This document shows, piece after piece, positions 1 through 5,343 of a DNA stretch of 5,381 nt. Source of the stretch: Candidatus Symbiothrix sp. (GTDB taxonomy: Bacteria; Bacteroidota; Bacteroidia; Bacteroidales; Azobacteroidaceae); assembly GCA_031270525.1 (NCBI GenBank), contig JAISXN010000070.1:1-5381 (forward strand). The letters are read 5' to 3'. Every line of letters begins with the position of its first letter. The first letter of the stretch is position 1. The position numbers were made by a program, and so were the translations under genes. The notes under the pieces were generated by a model, which made no database searches, was not told the DNA's origin, and was given only the letters and a program-made list of their open reading frames with translations.

Positions 1-683
1 TTGGAACTTTTTTCCCCGGCAACAAACAAAATCAAATCGTGACGCGCCGCAAATTCCCTGATAAACGGTATCCGGTTGGCCACCTGCCGGCAAATCGTAT
101 CGAAATATCTGAAATCAACGCTCTTATGAATACGGGTTTGAATTTCGGCTACAATTTCCTTGAAATCATGCACCGACATCGTAGTCTGGGAAAACAAATA
201 TATATTTTTGTTGAAATCCAATAAATCCAAATCCGTTATCTTCTCTATGACAATGGCTTTACCATCGGTTTGCCCGACCAGACCATTGACTTCGGCATGA
301 CCGCTTTTCCCAAATATAACAATTTGTGAATCAAGCGGATTCATTTCTTTGTAATGTTTCAGAATTTTCTTTTGCAGTTGTAAAACCACAGGACAAGTAG
401 CGTCGATAATCCGTATGGAGTTTTGTCCGGCAGTTTTATAGGTAGAGGGAGGTTCGCCGTGCGCACGCAAAAGCACCCGCTTATCGTGCATGTTTTTCAA
501 ATCTTCATGATTAATCGTACGTAAACCTTTTTTCTGCAAACGAGCGACTTCCTGGCTGTTGTGCACAATATCGCCCAGACAATAAAGCTCTCTATCTATT
601 GTCAGTTCTTTTTCAGCGCTTTGAATCGCATTTACTACGCCAAAGCAGAAACCCGAACTTTTATCAATTTCAACTATTCGCAT
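1..683 (-). CDS. ispH: 4-hydroxy-3-methylbut-2-enyl diphosphate reductase (IspH/LytB), C-terminus cut by window edge
   Basis: This cytosolic [4Fe-4S] enzyme catalyses the last step of the MEP (non-mevalonate) pathway, reducing HMBPP to IPP and DMAPP. I read it by translating the minus strand from the ATG at 683; the frame stays open to base 1 and gives 227 residues. All three cluster cysteines are present: Cys13 in SGFCFGV, Cys97 in DATCPVV and Cys198 in FDTICRQ. Substrate-pocket residues are also visible: His41 (GDIVHN), His75 (LRAHGEPP), His129 and Glu131 (GHAEV), Thr167/Thr168 (FSQTT) and the start of the SSN motif (Ser226-Ser227) at the very edge. The family is usually near 285-310 residues, so roughly the last 60 or more lie outside the window. 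There is no Shine-Dalgarno. Its own promoter is not evident; it lies 58 nt downstream of the tRNA on the same strand, with a hairpin between. Family assignment is very secure. Confidence 0.96.
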   Translation of the reverse strand, partial: MRIVEIDKSSGFCFGVVNAIQSAEKELTIDRELYCLGDIVHNSQEVARLQKKGLRTINHEDLKNMHDKRVLLRAHGEPPSTYKTAGQNSIRIIDATCPVVLQLQKKILKHYKEMNPLDSQIVIFGKSGHAEVNGLVGQTDGKAIVIEKITDLDLLDFNKNIYLFSQTTMSVHDFKEIVAEIQTRIHKSVDFRYFDTICRQVANRIPFIREFAARHDLILFVAGEKSS

Positions 684-706
684 TGTACAGTTCGTTAGAA
701 AAGAGA

Positions 707-734
707 TAGAGACAAGATAATAACCTTGTCTCTA
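707..734 (-). terminator. 10-bp perfect hairpin between tRNA-fMet and ispH (terminator, processing site or dispersed palindrome)
   Basis: Bases 707-716 (TAGAGACAAG) and 725-734 (CTTGTCTCTA) are perfectly complementary around an 8-nt AT-rich loop. On the minus strand the stem lies just after the tRNA 3' end and is followed by a pyrimidine-rich stretch (CTCTTTTC) rather than a clean U-run. It could end tRNA transcription or mark where the tRNA is separated from ispH. The stem is only 40% G+C, so it is a weak intrinsic terminator. The GTAGAGAC-type core also resembles short palindromes scattered between genes in many bacterial genomes, so a repeat element is an equally fair reading. Confidence 0.45.
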
Positions 735-741
735 CGATACG

Positions 742-814
742 TTGCGGAGGTAGGACTCGAACCCACGACCTCCAGGTTATGAGCCTGGCGAGCTACCAAC
801 TGCTCCACTCCGCG
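742..814 (-). tRNA. Initiator tRNA-Met (CAU anticodon)
   Basis: A full 73-nt cloverleaf reads on the minus strand from 814 to 742. It has an acceptor stem CGCGGAG/CTCCGCA, a D-stem GAGC/GCTC, an anticodon stem CCAGG/CCTGG with loop CTCATAA (anticodon CAT), and a T-stem GTGGG/CCTAC with loop TTCGAGT. The discriminator is A73 and CCA is not encoded. Two features mark it as the initiator rather than the elongator: position 1 is C and position 72 is A, the unpaired C1:A72 end that formyltransferase recognises and that blocks elongator use, and the D-stem pair is A11:U24. One hallmark is altered: the three stacked G:C pairs below the anticodon loop are A29:U41, G30:C40, G31:C39, so the first of the three is an A:U pair. 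Confidence 0.96.
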
Positions 815-825
815 ATTTTGAGCTG

Positions 826-857
826 CAAAGGTACGGCTAATTTTTGTAACAAGCAAA
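826..857 (-). promoter_or_regulatory. Bacteroidetes-type promoter for the initiator tRNA
   Basis: On the minus strand TTTG (857-854) is followed after exactly 20 bases by TACCTTTG (833-826), matching the Bacteroidetes primary-sigma consensus of a -33 TTTG and a -7 TAnnTTTG. The element ends 11 bases before the mature tRNA 5' end, leaving only a few bases of leader to be removed by RNase P. Both elements match fully, as expected for a strong stable-RNA promoter. Confidence 0.85.
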
Positions 858-882
858 TTTTTTATTCTTTTTATTTTATTTT

Positions 883-914
883 CTTGGCAATCATTGCATT
901 TTGTACTAACTTTG
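883..914 (+). promoter_or_regulatory. Bacteroidetes-type promoter for the tetR-fabG transcript
   Basis: CTTG (883-886), a 20-base spacer and TAACTTTG (907-914) fit the Bacteroidetes -33/-7 consensus, with one mismatch in the -33 element. Transcription would begin a few bases after 914, giving a leader of about 20 nt before the ATG at 941. It diverges from the tRNA promoter, and the two -33 elements are only about 25 bp apart. I found no convincing inverted-repeat operator for the TetR protein here. Confidence 0.75.
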
Positions 915-940
915 CGCTCGAAATATTAAGGTCTTACAAT

Positions 941-1543
941 ATGTCTGAAGTAGTCGTAAAAACCAGAGACAGACTCATTGAAGTCGCTCGCCAATTGTTT
1001 GCCCGTATCGGAGTGGATAATACAACTATGAATGATATTGCCACGGCTTCCGAAAAGGGCAGGCGAACTTTATATACTTATTTCAAAAGCAAAACCGAAA
1101 TTTATAACGCTGTTTTACAGTCGGAACTAAAAATCCTGTACGATTCCCTGGAGGCAGTCGCAAAAAAAAATTTGCCGGCCGACGAGAAGATGGTCGAATA
1201 TATCCATATCCGCTTGGAATCTACCGGAAAAGTAGTTTACAGGAACGGAACTTTGCGCGCTTACTTTTTCAGGGACACGCGCCGCGTGGAATCTGCCCGC
1301 AAAGCGTACGACGAAAGGGATTTCAAAGTAATCAAAGGTATTCTCGAAGAAGGAATCGAGCAAGGTATTTTTGAAATTTCCAATTCGACAAGGACTGCCC
1401 TTATTTTGCAGAATGTCATGAAGGGAATGGAAATACCTTATATTAGAGGAATAATTAATGGCTTTTCTCCGTCGGACAGCAGTGAAGCAAATTCTATTAT
1501 CGACTTGTTATTCAACGGAATAAAAAAACATAAAACAACATAA
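941..1543 (+). CDS. TetR/AcrR-family transcriptional regulator
   Basis: This is a DNA-binding repressor-type protein of 200 residues, the usual size for the family. The N-terminal TetR helix-turn-helix domain covers about residues 8-58: the first helix is RLIEVARQLFARIG, then TTMNDIA, then the recognition region with the diagnostic TLYTYFKSKTEIYNAV (43-58). The remainder is a helical, poorly conserved ligand and dimer domain, so the ligand cannot be read from sequence. The frame stays open upstream into the tRNA gene, but the ATG at 941 is chosen because the domain starts right after it and a good promoter ends at 914. It ends 11 nt before fabG on the same strand, so it is probably co-transcribed with fabG and may control that transcript. 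Activity as a repressor, and the identity of its targets, are inferred from the family. Confidence 0.92.
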   Translation: MSEVVVKTRDRLIEVARQLFARIGVDNTTMNDIATASEKGRRTLYTYFKSKTEIYNAVLQSELKILYDSLEAVAKKNLPADEKMVEYIHIRLESTGKVVYRNGTLRAYFFRDTRRVESARKAYDERDFKVIKGILEEGIEQGIFEISNSTRTALILQNVMKGMEIPYIRGIINGFSPSDSSEANSIIDLLFNGIKKHKTT

Positions 1544-1554
1544 TCAATTAAAAC

Positions 1555-2304
1555 ATGACCAAATTATTAGAAGGAAAAACAGCGATTGTTACCGGCGCCG
1601 CACGCGGAATCGGAAAAGCAATCGCCCTCCGGTTTGCCGGCGAAGGTTGTAATATTGCTTTTACGGATTTAGCGATTGATGACAATGCAAAAGCGACTGA
1701 AGAAGAAATCGCCGCTTTGGGCGTGAAAGTAAAAACATACGCTTCCAATGCCGCCGGTTTTGACGATACGCATACGGTAGTGAATGAAATTGTGAAAGAT
1801 TTCGGACGAGTTGATATTCTGGTCAACAATGCGGGAATCACCCGCGACGGCTTGATGATGCGTATGTCGGAACAACAATGGGATTCGGTTATTAACGTGA
1901 ATCTGAAATCGGCTTTCAACTTTATCCACGCTTTAACTCCTGTGATGATGAAGCAAAAAGCCGGAAGTATTATCAATATGAGTTCGGTAGTCGGCGTTCA
2001 TGGAAACGCAGGACAAGCCAATTATTCGGCGTCCAAAGCCGGAATGATCGGATTGGCGAAATCAATAGCCAGAGAATTGGGTTCGCGGGGAATCCGCGCC
2101 AACGCTATTGCTCCGGGATTTATCATCACTGAAATGACTCACCAGTTGTCGGATGAAGTGCGGGACGAATGGATCAAACAGATTCCGTTGAGACGCGGCG
2201 GAACACCCGAAGACGTCGCCGACGCCGCCTTATTTTTGGCTTCCGACCTTTCGTCGTATGTTACCGGACAAGTTATTCAAGTGGATGGAGGAATGAACAC
2301 TTAA
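1555..2304 (+). CDS. fabG: 3-oxoacyl-[acyl-carrier-protein] reductase FabG
   Basis: This short-chain dehydrogenase/reductase reduces 3-oxoacyl-ACP to 3-hydroxyacyl-ACP in each round of type II fatty acid elongation in the cytoplasm. Its 249 residues are a normal length. The Rossmann glycine motif TGAARGIG is at 13-20, NNAG at 91-94, and the catalytic set is Asn116, Ser144, Tyr157 and Lys161 (YSASK). The NNAGITRDGLMMRM block, GVHGNAGQANY, PGFI and the C-terminal VDGGMNT are typical of true FabG proteins rather than general SDR enzymes. An oddity is Asp38 at the end of the second beta strand (FTDL), where NADPH-using FabG enzymes lack an acid; this points to possible NADH use. The ATG follows an A-rich leader (AATTAAAAC) with no Shine-Dalgarno. 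It is the second gene of the tetR-fabG pair and is followed by the inverted heptamer arrays. Confidence 0.95.
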   Translation: MTKLLEGKTAIVTGAARGIGKAIALRFAGEGCNIAFTDLAIDDNAKATEEEIAALGVKVKTYASNAAGFDDTHTVVNEIVKDFGRVDILVNNAGITRDGLMMRMSEQQWDSVINVNLKSAFNFIHALTPVMMKQKAGSIINMSSVVGVHGNAGQANYSASKAGMIGLAKSIARELGSRGIRANAIAPGFIITEMTHQLSDEVRDEWIKQIPLRRGGTPEDVADAALFLASDLSSYVTGQVIQVDGGMNT

Positions 2305-2306
2305 TT

Positions 2307-2397
2307 AATTGAGAGTTGAGAATTGAGAATTGAGAATGATGTCCCTAAAATTCTTAATTCTCAACTCTCAATTCTCAATTCTCAATTCTCAATTCAT
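2307..2397. repeat. Inverted arrays of a 7-bp repeat (AATTGAG / AATTCTC) filling the fabG to rluA-like gap
   Basis: The left array (2307-2334) has four heptamers: AATTGAG, AGTTGAG, AATTGAG, AATTGAG. The right array (2349-2397) has seven in the opposite sense: AATTCTT, AATTCTC, AACTCTC, then three AATTCTC and a degenerate AATTCAT. Bases 2307-2331 pair with 2349-2373 as a 25-bp stem, with one G:T position (2325/2355) and a 17-nt loop. The variant unit AGTTGAG pairs exactly with the variant AACTCTC, which fixes the register. Three extra right-hand units and the degenerate one stay unpaired and run up to the start codon at 2399. No U-run follows the stem, so it is not a classic intrinsic terminator, though it may slow RNA polymerase or protect the fabG 3' end. 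Short repeats of this sort occur between genes in several bacterial groups. Confidence 0.9.
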
Positions 2398-2398
2398 C

Positions 2399-3064
2399 AT
2401 GACTGTTATTTATGAAGACAATCATTTGATTGCAGTGAACAAGACAACTTCGGAGATTGTTCAGGGCGATAAAACGGGTGATACTCCGCTCTCCGAAACG
2501 GTAAAGCAATGGTTGAAGGATAAGTATCAAAAGCCGGGAAACGTTTTTGTTGGAGTGCCTCACCGCTTAGACCGTCCGGTTTCGGGGGTGACGCTTTTTG
2601 CCAGGACAAGCAAAGCGCTGGAACGGATGAACGAAATGTTCCGCCAAGGCGAAGTAAAAAAAACGTATTGGGCTATCGTTGCAAATCAACCGCCGGAAAC
2701 GGAAGGAGAGCTGGTACATTATTTGGTTCGCAACGAGAAACAAAATAAATCGTACGCTTACGACAAAGAAAAGCCGGATTCGAAAAAAGCCGTTTTAACT
2801 TACCGGTTAATAGCTCAATCGGAAAGGTATTATTTGTTGGAAATTGACCTGAAAACGGGTCGTCATCATCAAATCCGGTGTCAGTTGGCGAAAATCGGTT
2901 GCCCGGTTAAAGGCGATTTGAAATACGGATTCAGTCGTTCCAATCCCAACGGAGGAATCAGTCTTCATGCGCGGAAAGTAGCGTTTATTCATCCGGTTTC
3001 GAAAAAGGAAATTGAGATTGTCGCTCCTGTGCCGGAAGAAAAAATTTGGGAAATATTAACATAA
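2399..3064 (+). CDS. RluA-family RNA pseudouridine synthase
   Basis: It converts specific uridines in rRNA and/or tRNA to pseudouridine. The 221-residue protein is a bare catalytic domain with no N-terminal S4 domain, close in size to E. coli RluA. The family motif HRLDRPVSG is at 55-63 with catalytic Asp58; VKKTYWAIV (86-94) and the GRHHQIRCQLA motif (154-164) complete the fold signature. The exact uridine target cannot be read from the sequence; RluA-like and TruC-like assignments are both possible, so no symbol is given. The frame extends upstream through the heptamer repeat, but the ATG at 2399 is preferred because MTVIYEDNHLIAVNK is the standard start of the domain and the upstream residues only translate the repeat. 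The next gene begins 6 nt after its stop. I see no promoter match in the preceding gap. Confidence 0.92.
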   Translation: MTVIYEDNHLIAVNKTTSEIVQGDKTGDTPLSETVKQWLKDKYQKPGNVFVGVPHRLDRPVSGVTLFARTSKALERMNEMFRQGEVKKTYWAIVANQPPETEGELVHYLVRNEKQNKSYAYDKEKPDSKKAVLTYRLIAQSERYYLLEIDLKTGRHHQIRCQLAKIGCPVKGDLKYGFSRSNPNGGISLHARKVAFIHPVSKKEIEIVAPVPEEKIWEILT

Positions 3065-3070
3065 TAAATT

Positions 3071-3592
3071 ATGGAAAATGTAGTATTCTCAAAATACACA
3101 GAAGATTTTGTTCGCGCCGCCTTGGATTATTGTGTCCTGATGGAAAAAACCAAGCCGGCCGAAAAAAAATTATTTGTCGGTAATATGGTAAAGGTTTTGC
3201 CTTTATTGTATTTAAAAGTATCTATTATTCCGCCGGTTATGGAAGATTATGAGTCAAGATTGGAGATAAAAGTTACAGAAGAAATGTACGATCGGGTCAG
3301 GGAAAATATAGCCAACCTTCTTGGTGAAGACGATTTATACCTGGAAACATTTCATCCGGATATAAAACTGAGCGATTCGCCCGTTGCGGTAAAAATTTCG
3401 GAAGATTTGGCAGATATTTACCAGGATTTAGGTAACTTTATCGCCGTATTCAAAAACGGACAAAAAGAAACTATGAATGATTCGTTGATTCTTAGTATCC
3501 GGAATTTCGAAAAATACTGGGGACAGAGATTAGTAAACGCTTTGCGTGCGTTACATTTTATAAAATACAAGGACAACGATTTCGAAGATTAA
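3071..3592 (+). CDS. DUF5063 domain-containing protein, function unknown
   Basis: This is a 173-residue, rather acidic protein that I recognise as a DUF5063-type protein of the kind found in Bacteroidetes directly before a 3'-5' exonuclease gene. No catalytic motif, signal peptide, membrane span or metal-binding cluster is visible. The predicted character is soluble and largely helical: an N-terminal helical stretch (about 1-50, including FVRAALDYCVLMEK and KLFVGNMVKVLPLLYLK), a middle part with the acidic run GEDDLYLE, and a C-terminal helical part rich in aromatics (NFEKYWGQRLVNALRALHFIKY). The ATG at 3071 follows the preceding stop by 6 nt with an AT-rich leader, and the next gene starts 6 nt after its own stop, so it sits in a tight operon of RNA-related enzymes. 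A role as partner or regulator of the neighbouring nuclease is a guess from position only. Confidence 0.82.
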   Translation: MENVVFSKYTEDFVRAALDYCVLMEKTKPAEKKLFVGNMVKVLPLLYLKVSIIPPVMEDYESRLEIKVTEEMYDRVRENIANLLGEDDLYLETFHPDIKLSDSPVAVKISEDLADIYQDLGNFIAVFKNGQKETMNDSLILSIRNFEKYWGQRLVNALRALHFIKYKDNDFED

Positions 3593-3598
3593 ACAGAA

Positions 3599-4180
3599 GT
3601 GGGAAAGAGTATAACAAAAGAAGAAATTTCGGGTTTTGAAGTTGAAGAATTTCAAGGAAAAATTCATGTAATTGATAATCTCGTAGATTCGGAAAAGGCC
3701 GTTCACTATTTATCCCAATTCAAGATCTTGGGTTTTGATACCGAAACCCGCCCGTCGTTTACGCGGGGACTTCTTCGTAATGTTGCTTTGGTTCAGATTT
3801 CCACTTTCGATACTTGTTTCCTGTTTCGTTTGAACGGAAGCGGTTTTCCGCCGTCGCTCATCAAATTACTGTCTAATCCGGAAATACTTAAAATCGGCTT
3901 GTCCTTGAGAGACGATTTTTTGAGTATGAGCCGCCTCCTGAAATTTTCTCCGAAAGGATTTGTCGATATACAGAAAATCGTTCAGAAACATGACATTGAA
4001 GACCTCAGTTTGCAAAAAATCTATGCCATCATTTTCCGGAAAAAAATATCCAAAAGCCAGCGATTAACAAATTGGGAAGCGGAAAAATTGTCCGAAGCCC
4101 AGAAAAAATATGCAGCCTTAGACGCTTGGGCTTGTTTGAAAATATACGAATACCTATGTCCTACAAAAAACTATACTTGA
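3599..4180 (+). CDS. 3'-5' exonuclease, DEDDy family (RNase D / WRN-exonuclease-like)
   Basis: This 193-residue protein is a single DnaQ-like exonuclease domain that would remove nucleotides from 3' ends using two metal ions. The motifs are in order: Exo I FDTET (Asp47, Glu49), Exo II IGLSLRDD (Asp106 likely, by alignment with the WRN pattern GxxxxxxD) and Exo III YAALD (Tyr171, Asp175), which places it in the DEDDy group. The segment SKSQRLTNWEAEKLS (151-165) closely follows the WRN-exonuclease consensus. There is no HRDC or helicase domain, so the substrate (RNA or DNA) is open. It begins with GTG at 3599, 6 nt after the DUF5063 stop; no in-frame ATG occurs before residue 110, and the SITKEEI start looks like Bacteroidales relatives. 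Its last 25 nt overlap the next gene, suggesting translational coupling. Confidence 0.9.
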   Translation: MGKSITKEEISGFEVEEFQGKIHVIDNLVDSEKAVHYLSQFKILGFDTETRPSFTRGLLRNVALVQISTFDTCFLFRLNGSGFPPSLIKLLSNPEILKIGLSLRDDFLSMSRLLKFSPKGFVDIQKIVQKHDIEDLSLQKIYAIIFRKKISKSQRLTNWEAEKLSEAQKKYAALDAWACLKIYEYLCPTKNYT

Positions 4181-5343
4181 ATCCCGGCAAAGAAGAATCT
4201 TTGAAACGATTCCATCCCTGGGTATTTTCGGGCGCTATTCATCACGCTGAAGGCCGTCCCGAAGAAGGCGAAATCGTTGAAATTTATGATTCCCGGAAAA
4301 ATTTTCTGGCAACGGGACATTGTCAAATCGGTTCGATTGCCGTCCGCGTATTGAGTTTTAAGCAAGAAGAAATCAACGAAGATTTTTGGAAAAAACGTTT
4401 TGAAACCGCTTGGACCTTGCGCCGGAATTTAGGTTTGAATAAACCGCACAACAATACTTTCCGCCTGATACACGGAGAAGGTGACAATATGCCGGGTCTG
4501 ATTGCAGATATTTACGGCAAAACAGTTGTGATGCAAGCCCATTCTCCGGGAATGCACCTGGCTCGCTTCGAATTGGCGTCTGCTTTGAAAGAAATAATGG
4601 GCAATTCCATCGAAAATATCTATTACAAATCCGAAAGCACGCTTCCCTTCAAGGCCGGATTGGAGGCTGAAAACGGCTATCTCACCGGCGGGCAAAATGT
4701 TTCAGGTATTGCCCTCGAAAATGGTTTGCAATTCAAAGTCGATTGGGAAAAGGGCCAAAAGACAGGTTTTTTCATCGACCAAAGAGACAACCGGAGTTTG
4801 TTGGAAAAATACGCCGAAGGGCGGAATGTCCTGAATATGTTTTGTTATACCGGTGGTTTTTCGTGCTACGCCTTGCGTGGAGGCGCAAAAAAAGTACATT
4901 CGGTCGACAGTTCTTCCAAAGCCGTTGATTTGACCAACGAGAATGTCGCATTGAACTTCCCGGATGAAACGCGCCACCAAGCCTTTGCGGAAGATGCTTT
5001 CAAATATCTGGAAAAGACGGATGCTTCGGCCTACGATTTGATTATTCTTGACCCGCCTGCTTTTGCTAAACATCGCAAGGTATTGAAAAATGCCCTGCAA
5101 GGCTACAGGAAATTGAATATGATAGCCATTGAAAAAATCCGTCCGGGAGGAATTATCTTTACTTTTTCCTGTTCCCAAGTTGTTACAAAAGAAGATTTTA
5201 GACTTGCAGTGTTCAGTGCGGCGGCACAAACCGGCAGAAATGTTAAAATCCTGCATCAATTGACGCAACAAGCCGATCATCCGATAAATATATATCATCC
5301 TGAAAGTGAATATATTAAAGGACTTGTCCTGCGGGTCGAATAG
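4156..5343 (+). CDS. rlmI: Class I SAM-dependent 23S rRNA (cytosine-C5) methyltransferase, RlmI type
   Basis: E. coli RlmI methylates C1962 of 23S rRNA; this 395-residue protein matches its length and architecture. A PUA-like RNA-binding domain occupies about 1-75 (LNPGKEESLKRFHPWVFSGAI), a central linking domain about 76-185 (RLIHGEGDNMPGLIAD), and the Rossmann methyltransferase about 190-395. Visible motifs are KTGFFIDQRDNR (202-213), the SAM loop NMFCYTGGFS (227-236), acidic Asp251 for SAM ribose, DPPAF (299-303) and TFSCS (336-340), whose Cys339 is the likely nucleophile. QADHPINIYHPESEYIKGL near the end is also typical. The frame is open from 4072, but the ATG at 4156 is chosen because it starts the PUA domain directly. 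It overlaps the exonuclease by 25 nt in another frame and is the last gene of the block. The exact target cytosine is inferred from the family. Confidence 0.9.
   Translation: MSYKKLYLNPGKEESLKRFHPWVFSGAIHHAEGRPEEGEIVEIYDSRKNFLATGHCQIGSIAVRVLSFKQEEINEDFWKKRFETAWTLRRNLGLNKPHNNTFRLIHGEGDNMPGLIADIYGKTVVMQAHSPGMHLARFELASALKEIMGNSIENIYYKSESTLPFKAGLEAENGYLTGGQNVSGIALENGLQFKVDWEKGQKTGFFIDQRDNRSLLEKYAEGRNVLNMFCYTGGFSCYALRGGAKKVHSVDSSSKAVDLTNENVALNFPDETRHQAFAEDAFKYLEKTDASAYDLIILDPPAFAKHRKVLKNALQGYRKLNMIAIEKIRPGGIIFTFSCSQVVTKEDFRLAVFSAAAQTGRNVKILHQLTQQADHPINIYHPESEYIKGLVLRVE

Noticed and set aside
39..224. Small plus-strand open frame of 61 codons
   Set aside because: It lies wholly inside ispH on the opposite strand, whose motifs are unmistakable.
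779..940. Upstream in-frame ATG that would add 54 residues to the TetR protein
   Set aside because: It begins inside the tRNA anticodon region and crosses the promoter; the TetR domain begins just after the ATG at 941.
915..945. TetR operator palindrome near AAGGTCTT
   Set aside because: Only a 3-bp half-site is symmetric (AAG..CTT); outside it the halves do not match, so there is no support for an operator.
1548..1976. 142-codon minus-strand open frame over fabG
   Set aside because: It mirrors fabG codons and has no family resemblance; the plus-strand product is a complete FabG.
2307..2373. Standard intrinsic terminator for fabG
   Set aside because: The stem is long but AT-rich and is followed by CTCAATTCTC rather than a U-run; called a repeat with possible 3'-end effects instead.
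2307..2397. Possible CRISPR array because of the regular repeats
   Set aside because: Units are 7 bp, contiguous without spacers, and inverted in two arms; there are no cas genes.
4072..4155. Earlier in-frame ATG that would add 28 residues to the RlmI-type protein
   Set aside because: The added residues are the exonuclease C-terminal region read out of frame, and the PUA domain starts at the 4156 ATG; the length from there fits the family.
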